Part shown: piece after piece, positions 10,501-17,667 of the stretch | Layout of the letters: each line of letters begins with the position of its first letter | How positions within the stretch are numbered: position 1 is the stretch's first letter | From: Amphimedon queenslandica | Lineage: Eukaryota; Porifera; Demospongiae; Haplosclerida; Niphatidae | DNA: 26,619 nucleotides | Assembly: GCF_000090795.2 (NCBI RefSeq) | Contig: NW_003547083.1 | Span: forward strand, 5,429 to 32,047 | Direction of reading: 5' to 3' | Notes under the pieces: model-generated | Seen by the model: only the letters and a program-made list of their open reading frames with translations | Databases searched by the model: none | Told to the model about the DNA's origin: nothing | Made by a program: the position numbers and the translations under genes

Positions 10501-13500
10501 TAAACAGACCTTTTTGATGAGAAATGTTTATTTTGCTTTAATTTATTTTTAATGATGCAAACTCATTTACAATGTAGATAGTTGCAAAACTGCTGAAGAT
10601 TTTAGAGATATTTCTGATACAATATCCACTGGCATTGCTTCATCTCTGACTACCATTGCAATGGGAGCAGTGGCCAACGGAATAATCTCTTTTTCAGAGT
10701 GTGTGGCATGCACTCAAGGAGATGCTACTGCAGAGGCTAGGCGTACACAACTTGTCCTCCAGCAAATATTCCATGGAGCAGCTGAGAACCCTAAGGTACT
10801 ATACGACTTTATGAAGATTCTTGAGAAAAAAGGAAAACCAATTAGCAACCAATGTGACGGAATAAGTAAAGCAACTTTATTGTGATTCTTGATAAATATA
10901 TCTATTACACAGATATGGTACTGAGACAGTTGTCAGCAAATACTGGTCAAGAGGGTATAGATGGTGATGATGATGCAGATGAAAAAATTGATGTCAACTG
11001 AATTTCATAAATATTAACTTTGTTAAACTTTTCTATAAATAAATATATTTTTCTACTTTAAAATGAAATGACTCAAAAATGAAAAGCACAGCATAGCATA
11101 GCATATAATGTGCTGACACATATGCATGACATCATATACTCAATGAATCCATTTAACTGAGCAGGAAACTAAAAGACAGATAGACAGATTAGGAAAAACA
11201 AGAGGAAAGAGAGCAAGAAAGAGAGAGAGAAAGCATGGGAGACCAACTACTTGAAGTTGATAGGAAGATGAAGGAAGAAGCAACCAATAAAGAAGGAAGG
11301 GCATTCCTTGAGAACATCTCCAGACTAGAGCTGGGCCTGTCATCCACCATAACAACAGTAGCTCTGCACTGCTATTCCAAAGAGCTCATTCCTGGTGAAG
11401 TCTATGAAGGAATGTTTGAAGGAGAATGGAATCCAGAGTATTCAAGAGCTCTGTACTTCCTCAATCGTGTGCACAAGAAACTGAGACAATATGAAGACCT
11501 TGATGACACTGGAGCTGTGAAAAGAACCATCACAACTCTTGCCAGCATAATAAGAAGTGACAGTGCCCTAGAGCACATAGCCAAAATACTAGGTAAAGCT
11601 ATAACCAAATGATAATAAGAGAATGCATGCTTGATACTTTATCTACAGTATACAAGCTACAGTGTTATTTCAAATATGTGATAATAATATGAATTCCCTG
11701 TAACTCCCTCATTGAAAGAAAGCATTGTTGCATGAATTTAGCTTAGTCTAGCTTAAATACATTTTTGTTTATATTTCAGACAGATGCTCCACTGCTACAC
11801 AATTCAAAATGAATTCTCCTAACATATATCAAGGCATACAGACATCACTGATTAGCATTGCAATGGGAGCAGCTGCAAAAAATATCATCACATATTCCGA
11901 GTGTCAGGCCTGCGTTCAAGGAGACGCCAATGCAGAAGGAAGACGTACAAGAATGGTGCTCAACGAGATTTACAAAGGAATAAACGAGGACTCAAAAGTA
12001 TTGGGGAAATTTCTAGATATACTGAGGAAAATGGGACCGCCTACTAGCAATTACTGCAAACCAATAGGTATGTATAATGAGTCTGTTGTTGTTGATAATT
12101 TTGTATCTCATAGAACAAAAGTTGGGACAAGATGAGACAGATCATCGTTAAAAATTCACTCTGCCACTACTACATGATAGCTGAACTATATCTTTTGTAT
12201 AATGTTCCATTTTATTAGACAAAATAGACACATTAAAAATACAGACGAAAAGAGTTACAAAATATTTTTCTCTAGTGGATAATATCATATTTAATTTTCA
12301 TACCATATTAATTTTGATAATGATTTATGCAATGTAAAGCCTGTACATTGTTATGACAATAAAGCCAACAAATTACACCACATCACATGACCAATAGCTN
12401 NNNNNNNNNNNNNNNNNNNNNNNNNNNNNNNNNNNNNNNNNNNNNNNNNNNNNNNNNNNNNNNNNNNNNNNNNNNNNNNNNNNNNNNNNNNNNNNNNNNN
12501 NNNNNNNNNNNNNNNNNNNNNNNNNNNNNNNNNNNNNNNNNNNNNNNNNNNNNNNNNNNNNNNNNNNNNNNNNNNTCGAGCATATAAGAAGACTGACCCT
12601 GAAGCTGTTAAAAGGTCCATCACAACTCTTGCTGCTATAGTAAGAAAAGATGGTGCTATAAGTCTAGAACAAATGGCTACAAAAATAGGTAACTAAAACT
12701 ATTTCCAATTCAGTATTCATATGCACAATGTATACAGTGTGTATAGTTACACTGTATGTGTGTAGCAATTTTCCCTTAATAGGTTTCTACTCTACATAAT
12801 GTTGGGTAAAGCCCTTACTGACGAAGTAGATCTGTTTGTTTGTGTGCCTATCTGTACACATACATCTGCATGTAGCAAGGGAGAGAGCCCCTTGCATAAT
12901 TTCCATAATTTTTTAAATTTTAGATGGGTGTTCCAATCCTGAAGAGTTCAGGTGCATTACTTCTGATGTATCTCAAGGTATACAAACAGCACTGGATAGT
13001 ATTGCGACGGAAGCATTTTCAAAGGATATCATTACTTCTTCTGAATATCAGGCCTGCATTGATGGAAGTGCCACTGCAGAAAATAGGCGCATAAAATTCC
13101 TATTCACTGCAATTTATGAAGCAATAAATTTAGACCCAAAGAACTTGGGTCGTTTTTTAGATGTACTGAAGGATATGAGAGAACCTATCATTACTCAGAA
13201 TTGCCATGACCCAATAAGTAATGATAATAATAACAACATGCTGTATTTTTAATAATCTTCTAACAGAAAAAATGCTGGAAAAAGATGAGGGGATAGATGA
13301 CTGTTAAAATACTCTACCTATCATAAACTTTTTGCTAAACTATTATAACTTACGCTACTTTATTGTATTTTTTGTATTTTTGATGATTTTACATTTCTTA
13401 GAAAAATCATACTTCATAGAAAAGACTTCTACAGCTACGCCTTTAAAACCACATGCCACCCACAAAAAATTAAAAGGAGCAATATAATCCTCACTTGTTT

Positions 13501-13722
13501 TCAGTGTCAGAGTCACTAGGAATGTCTTCGTCTTCATCGGTTGGTATTGTAGTAGCTAATGGAATCTTTTTATTCTTAATGGCTTTGCTGTCCTGCTTTG
13601 TCCTTAAAATGAACATAAAATACAGCAAGACTAACCCTTTTCTTTTTGACTTGTGAAAGATTCTTTCTCTTTTTCCCCAGAGCTCCACTTTTGGTTTTAA
13701 AAGAAAGAAAGAAACTCGACAT
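4087..13722 (-). CDS. RRP9: RRP9 / U3-55K, U3 snoRNP WD40 protein
   Basis: Fourteen exons: 13722-13636, 13592-13495, 9509-9400, 6513-6434, 6305-6270, 6180-6054, 5694-5582, 5523-5431, 5356-5256, 5138-5007, 4959-4897, 4827-4704, 4399-4320 and 4239-4087. They total about 465 residues, near the human length (475). RRP9 binds U3 snoRNA in the nucleolus for 18S pre-rRNA processing. The N-terminus is Lys/Arg-rich then acidic (DEDEDIPSDSDTEN). EKRLRLAKDYLQQL is the family signature before the WD40 propeller, which includes SKDSCIIKW, FGHQDGIIAIDCLSQ, AGVDKTIRVWK and HFWKCGESFR; GVGQEHRLGRWW is near the C-terminus. All junction phases agree except exon 12, which is 1 nt short (see findings). An in-frame ATG at 13788 is an alternative start; 13722 is preferred because the other would abut the NRF1 site. 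Introns 2 and 3 are large and hold nested genes and transposons. Confidence 0.92.
6184..6232. repeat. GA-rich simple repeat
   Basis: A (GA)n-like purine run. Read on the minus strand it is the pyrimidine tract of the RRP9 exon 6 acceptor. Similar GA runs precede the acceptor of exon 14 in both duplicate copies (about 1291-1311 and 4253-4275). Confidence 0.85.
6504..6768. repeat. 265-bp direct repeat, copy 1 (spans RRP9 exon 4 acceptor)
   Basis: This is nearly identical to 8825-9090 in the same orientation. It includes the first 10 nt of RRP9 exon 4 and its real 3' splice site, followed (in minus-strand terms, upstream) by intron sequence. Confidence 0.85.
7233..7780. mobile_element. Non-autonomous DNA transposon with ~75-bp TIRs
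   Basis: The ends 7233-7306 and 7705-7780 are near-perfect inverted copies, beginning taccgtaggtcgggatata and containing attcgcggctgcaattattc. The element is about 548 bp and has no usable reading frame. It may be flanked by a TA duplication (TA before CCGTAGG and after CCTACGG), as for Tc1/mariner-type insertions, though the TA could equally be part of the TIR. It lies in RRP9 intron 3. Confidence 0.85.
8035..8690 (+). mobile_element. Repeat element family X, copy 1
   Basis: The left end has ttattggggcgagcct and the right end aggctcgccccttaatgtt, forming a short terminal inverted repeat. Inside are a (CTGT)n run at about 8095-8121, cgtacgtcacccctatttat and ggtcacagtaaaataaaaat. The same ordered landmarks occur on the other strand at about 21738-22296. 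No protein is encoded. It is a mobile non-autonomous element in RRP9 intron 3. Confidence 0.7.
8825..9090. repeat. 265-bp direct repeat, copy 2 (decoy RRP9 exon 4 acceptor)
   Basis: This copy of 6504-6768 lies about 2.3 kb further upstream in RRP9 intron 3. It retains the acceptor (tgttttag read on the minus strand; AG at 8836-8835) and the first nucleotides of exon 4. Reading on in the RRP9 frame gives only ERGSF before a stop. Confidence 0.8.
10063..10070 (+). promoter_or_regulatory. TATA box of first nested gene
   Basis: TATATAAA lies 46 nt upstream of the ATG at 10116, so the 5' UTR would be about 15-25 nt. This shows the nested gene has its own promoter inside the RRP9 intron. Confidence 0.65.
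10116..11001 (+). CDS. Nested two-domain death-fold-like gene 1
   Basis: Exons 10116-10470, 10578-10865 and 10913-11001 (TGA) are joined by phase-1 introns and give about 243 residues. Exon 1 encodes a helical domain with LSASILTIASKCYAKGMI, MFDGEW and SFAEVIRKEG. Exon 2 encodes a second one with SSLTTIAMGAVANGIIS, a conserved SECxAC motif, EARRTQLVLQQIF and FMKILEKKG. Exon 3 is a short acidic tail (DGDDDADEKIDVN). Spacing and hydrophobic pattern suggest a CARD/death-fold, but no family motif is diagnostic. It is paralogous to the next two genes, lies on the strand opposite RRP9 and is wholly within its intron 2. There is no signal peptide or membrane segment, so it is likely cytosolic. Confidence 0.8.
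11038..11043 (+). terminator. Polyadenylation signal (nested gene 1)
   Basis: AATAAA lies 37 nt after the stop codon of nested gene 1. Confidence 0.6.
11235..12151 (+). CDS. Nested two-domain death-fold-like gene 2
   Basis: Exons 11235-11592, 11780-12067 and 12114-12151 (TAA at 12149-12151) are joined by phase-1 introns and give about 227 residues. The second exon has exactly the length (288 nt) of the equivalent in gene 1. Shared motifs are LSSTITTVALHCYSKELI, MFEGEWNPEYSRAL, SIAMGAAAKNIITYSECQAC and GDANAEGRRTRMVLNEIY. The last exon is tiny and charged (QKLGQDETDHR) behind a 46-nt intron; it was chosen because it parallels the acidic tails of genes 1 and 3, and a different last exon is possible. 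No enzyme motif is seen. The function is unknown; adaptor-like homotypic interaction is the best guess. Confidence 0.8.
12358..12363 (+). terminator. Polyadenylation signal (nested gene 2)
   Basis: AATAAA lies about 200 nt downstream of the gene 2 stop, just before the assembly gap. Confidence 0.55.
12400..12575. other. Assembly gap (176 N)
   Basis: A run of N removes the start of nested gene 3. By comparison with genes 1 and 2, about 242-245 nt of exon 1 plus a promoter are missing, which exceeds 176. The gap is therefore probably larger than shown, or a near-identical stretch was collapsed. Confidence 0.95.
12576..13307 (+). CDS. Nested two-domain death-fold-like gene 3, 5' end in gap
   Basis: Partial exon 12576-12688, then 12924-13217 and 13267-13307 (TAA at 13305-13307), with the same phase-1 introns as genes 1 and 2. 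The visible end of exon 1 (EAVKRSITTLAAIVRKDGAI) aligns with gene 2 (GAVKRTITTLASIIRSDSAL). Exon 2 has QTALDSIATEAFSKDIIT, SEYQACIDGSATAENRR and GRFLDVLKDM. The exon 3 tail is KDEGIDDC. The first cysteine of the SECxAC motif is replaced by tyrosine (SEYQAC), and this copy is the most diverged. The start codon and about two thirds of the first domain are in the assembly gap, so integrity cannot be judged. Confidence 0.75.
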
Positions 13723-13795
13723 TTTGGCAAACTGTGAGGCAAAAATGTCAGTTTCCTTCTTTCTTCTATTTTGCTTGTTATTTGACACGTGGTTC

Positions 13796-13807
13796 CGCGC
13801 ATGCGCA
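13796..13807. promoter_or_regulatory. NRF1-type palindrome in shared promoter
   Basis: The sequence cgcgcatgcgca fits the NRF1 consensus YGCGCAYGCGCR. It lies 75 bp before the RRP9 ATG (minus) and about 225 bp before the SEC13 ATG (plus). An E-box-like cacgtg is next to it at 13787-13792. The roughly 308 bp between the two start codons must contain the promoters of both genes. Confidence 0.65.
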
Positions 13808-14030
13808 GAAATCTAGTCAATTTTTAACCCTCATGTGCCTACCCATTTGGACACATCACCACAAAAAGATCATTCATCTTTGTGTTTGGAAAAAAGACAA
13901 GAATTGTTCTTTAAAATTAAATCCTCTCCAACTATAAATACAAAAGCAAGGTCAGTCCAGAAATTAACTCTCCATATGTATTAAAATTGCAGGTGAAAGA
14001 GCTCGTTCTAATTGATGCCCCTGCCTCAAA

Positions 14031-16772
14031 ATGACTGGTGTGGTTAGTGTGAAGAACAGTGTTGATACAGGTCATGAGGACATGATAGTGAGAGCTATTG
14101 ATTATAAAACTAATTGATTACTCATTGCACAGCATGACTCACAAATGGATTATTACGGGCGGAGACTGGCTACATGTTCGTCTGACAGAACTGTCAAGAT
14201 ATTTGATGTATCTGGCCAGCAGACAGTGCTACTGGCCACACTGACTGGGTGAGGGGGGAAGGGAAGTATGTATGTGTTTATTGAAACTATTATAAGGAAT
14301 ATTGCATTGAAAATATAGCAAAAATTGGAGGTGTTTTTGGAGTCATTTTCCCCTGCAAATCAGCATGCTGTGACTCAAAAATAGTAACTGGAAGTTTCCA
14401 TATTTTAATGCTTTTAAAAGTTAACTAAATTGTAACAAAGTCGTTTTATTTTTTTTAATTTTTTTAATAGTCATGAAGGACCAGTCTGGCAACTCTCCTG
14501 GGCTCATCCCAAATTTGGAAATATTCTTGCGTCATGTTCTTATGACAGGAAGGTAACATTAGTACATTGTACATGTACATACATGTATATGTACATGATT
14601 GACGACAAGGTTTCTCATTAGGTTATCATATGGAAGGAAACTAGTGGAAAATGGTCGAAGCTTCACGAGTTCTGTGAACACAAGTCATCTGGTACGTGTA
14701 ACTAAAAATAGAAACAGGTCATGTGACCTAAGCCCCTCCCCTTTAGTTAATAGTATACAGTGGGCACCTCATGAGTTGGGGCTGGTCCTTGCCTGTGGTT
14801 CATCTGACGAATCATTCTCCATATTATATACAACAGGTAATGGGTTATTAGTGCATGTGTTATTAAGAGGGGATGCCCCTCTCATTAGGTGATGGTAATT
14901 GGCAGTACTCAAGACAGGAAGGAGTACATACAGTGAGTGTCTCTCTGAGTGTGTGATGGAGAGATTATTCTTTTCTTCTTCAGTTAGGGTGTAACTCTGT
15001 GAGCTGGGCACCTTCCGTTAATCCTGGCTCTCTTGTTGACGTAAGAATTAACAATATTTGAATCTGCTGGTACTTTTGAAGTTCTCTCTCTCTCTCAGGG
15101 TAATTCTCGTGCAGCTCCATCAACATGCAAAAGACTAGTGACAGGTGGTGGTGATAATTCCGTCAAGGTTTGGAGGGAGGAGGGGGACAGCTGGACGATG
15201 GAGGATAAGCTTGAGGGTCACACTGACTGGGTCCGTGACGTTGCTTGGGCTCCATCGATTGGTCTCCCTGTCAGTAGAATAGCCAGCTGCTCTCAGGTAC
15301 TCTTAATGCATCAGTCCCGCCATATCCTCTTTGCTTGCTGTAGGACTGTACAGTTATCATGTGGACTAAGGATGAGTCTAGTGGAGGGAAATGGACCTCT
15401 AAAGTGAGAGAAGACTAATGATCTATAGAAGTTGCTTTAAAATTGGGCCAAAGCTTACTGTACATCGTCTTGGGCAAATTTTGTCAAAAATGAAAAGGAG
15501 ACAATTCTCCATTTTATTACTTTTTTCTGATAGATATTGATGTACTTATGCTGTGTAGAAAGTTCGAGCTGATTCTGAGCTCAAATTTTTGAGTTATGGC
15601 CATTTTAAAAAACGGGCCAATTTTTGAAAAATACCCAAGGCTATAGCCCATGGTTTTTTCTGAAAAATGACTCCGAAGTCACCCCAAATTTTTATTACAT
15701 TTTCTGATACATATTGATGCACTTATGCTGTGTAGAAAGTTTGAACTGATTCCGAGCTCAAATTTTCGAATTATGTTTATTTTAAAAAATTGGCCAATTT
15801 TTGAAAAATATATACTCAAGGCTATGCCCATGGTTTTTTCCAAAAAATGGCTCCAAAATCACCCCAAATTTTTATTACATTTTCAGATACATATTGATGT
15901 CCTTATGCTGTGTAGAAAGTTTGAGCTGATTCCGACTTCAATTTTCGAGTTACGGCCATTTTAAGAAAATGTCAAAAATCTGAAAAATACCCAAGGCTAT
16001 AGCCCATGGTTTTTTCCGAAAAATGGCTCCGAAATCACTCCAAATTTTTATTACATTTTCTGATACATATTGATGCACTTATGCTGTGTAGAAAGTTTTA
16101 ACTGATTCCGAGCTCAAATTTTCGAGTTATGGTCATTTTTAAAAATTGGTCAATTTTTGAAAAATACCCAAGGCTATATATAGCCCATGGTTTTTTCCGA
16201 AAAATGGCTCCGAAATCACCCCAAATGTTTATTACATTTTCTGATACATATTGATGTACTTATGCTGTGTAGAAAGTTTGAACTGATTCCGAGCTTAAAT
16301 TTTCAAGTTATAGTCATTTTAAAAAAATTTGCCAATTTTTGAAAAATGCCCAAGGCTATAGCCCATGGTTTTTTCCAAAAAATGGCTCCGAAATCACCCC
16401 AAATTTTTATTACATTTTCTGATACATATTGATGTACTTATGCTGTGTAGAAATTTTGAACTGAGTTTGAGCTCAAATTTTCAAGTTATGACCATTTTAT
16501 ATTAAAAATAATTATAATCATTTAAAAATGTCTTCTAAAAGGTACTCAACACTTTCCCTGATGTTGTGTGGCACGTCAGTTGGTCAATCACAGGTGACAT
16601 ACTGGCTGTCTCGGGTGGAGACCACAAAGTAAGTGTGCACCGGACCCCTTGTGGGAGACAAGGGACCCAATATTACTTTACCGTGTGATAGGTGACGCTG
16701 TGGAAAGAATCCAATGAAGATGAATGGGTCTGTGTGAGTGAGATGGATAGAGGAGTTGAACGAGTTTCTTGA
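14031..16772 (+). CDS. SEC13: SEC13, COPII coat / nuclear pore WD40 protein
   Basis: Eleven exons: 14031-14087, 14133-14248, 14471-14552, 14622-14691, 14747-14836, 14889-14932, 14984-15040, 15099-15296, 15344-15403, 16542-16628 and 16692-16772. They sum to 942 nt (313 residues; human SEC13 has 322), with every junction in phase. SEC13 pairs with SEC31 in the COPII outer coat for ER export and is also part of the Y-complex of the nuclear pore. Diagnostic stretches are [75 protein letters not shown] and [20 protein letters not shown]. Intron 9 (15404-16541) is expanded by satellite DNA; the other introns are 45-222 nt. It diverges from RRP9 across a shared promoter. Confidence 0.96.
15515..16500. 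repeat. ~177-bp tandem satellite in SEC13 intron 9
   Basis: Five and a half to six head-to-tail units. The landmark ctgtgtag recurs at about 15551, 15728, 15908, 16084, 16265 and 16442 (spacings 177, 180, 176, 181, 177). Each unit also carries ccaatttttgaaaaata, aaggctatagcccatgg and caccccaaatttttattaca. Units differ by scattered substitutions and small indels. Apparent reading frames inside are by-products of the repeat. Confidence 0.95.
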
Positions 16773-16822
16773 GTTCATAAATAATAATATTATCCTTTTC
16801 ATATTGTCTGTCTCTCTCCTCC

Positions 16823-16823
<1 letters not shown>

Positions 16824-16879
<56 letters not shown>

Positions 16880-16880
16880 T
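16824..16880. repeat. (ATT)n microsatellite
   Basis: Nearly pure ATT repeats in the 3' flank of SEC13. Confidence 0.9.
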
Positions 16881-17175
16881 TGTCTCATAATTATTACAAT
16901 TATACCTCAATAATCTTATTAGAATAGGTACACATGATACTCATACATTAGATCACACAGAATGAGAATACCTCTCTATACATGTATTACTGTGGCACAC
17001 ACACACATACAGCTGCTACGAATAATAATGATACAGAATAGGACAATTAATGTACAGTTGTAATTATGTATACATGTAGAATGAGACAGAAGGAGGAGGA
17101 GCTATAAAGATCGATCATAACACAGTTATTAGTGGTTATTAATGGTTATTAAAAGTTATTAAGAGTTATTTCTGA

Positions 17176-17448
17176 CGTGGGTGTACTTTGTGCATTGAAT
17201 TGATTCGTCTCCAGGTAAGTAGGTCATCCTTCGTGGTATGGGGGACCATTCTGAGTGCGGCTCTTCTTGCAAGTTCTCTTTATTTAGAGGAGAATGGAAC
17301 ACCTTGGGCTTGGAGGTTAGGGATAAAAGCTAGAGAGGAGAAGAAGGAGGATATGACTAATACTGTCTCCTTTAAAGTAAAGTGCTGTACCAAAAAAAAT
17401 TACAAGTTCTTTGTTAGCGATTTGTCAGACATTTTGTGTAAATTATAA
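17176..17448 (+). other. Open frame with hydrophobic segment, uncertain
   Basis: An open frame between SEC13 and the disordered-protein gene ends at a TAA (17446-17448), followed at once by AATAAA (17453-17458). It encodes a hydrophobic stretch (FVVWGTILSAALLASSLYL) and then a Lys/Glu-rich segment. There is no ATG before the hydrophobic part, and the motif ccag/gtaagt at 17211-17220 could be either an acceptor or a strong donor. It could be the last exon of a small membrane protein or chance. I do not recognise it. Confidence 0.2.
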
Positions 17449-17563
17449 CTCAAATAAAACAGCAAAAATAAAGTTAAATGACTGACAGGAAAAATGAATT
17501 GATTATTAAATGAAATTACAACAATGATAATGAATGTTGACAGACACAATACAATACAACAAC

Positions 17564-17617
<54 letters not shown>
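17564..17617. repeat. (AAT)n microsatellite
   Basis: Uninterrupted trinucleotide repeat downstream of the minus-strand gene's stop. The remainder of 16773-17667 shows no confident gene apart from the uncertain frame at 17176-17448. Confidence 0.9.
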
Positions 17618-17618
<1 letters not shown>

Positions 17619-17667
17619 TAGATATTGTACACACATGTATGAATTGGAGTGAGAGGTGAAGGAGGGT

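Larger units (their letters stand above)
9510..13494 (-). other. RRP9 intron 2, host of nested genes
   Basis: This intron joins exon 2 (ending in phase 2) to exon 3, with GT donor at 13494-13493 and AG acceptor at 9511-9510, both on the minus strand. The spliced junction gives a continuous acidic-to-basic N-terminus as in other RRP9 proteins. Three genes on the opposite strand (10116-13307) and an assembly gap lie inside. The part 9510-10060 holds no recognisable exon. Confidence 0.75.

Noticed and set aside
13491..13820. Single minus-strand frame starting MTRFLRM and running through to TENK
   Set aside because: The frame crosses the RRP9 exon 1-intron-exon 2 region. Splicing from MSSFFLSF with the CAG acceptor at 13593 gives a nucleolar-type basic N-terminus in matching phase and is preferred.
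15725..15964. Open frame inside the SEC13 intron satellite
   Set aside because: It follows the 177-bp repeat unit and has the same repeated peptide in each unit. It arises from the tandem DNA and has no splice or start context.
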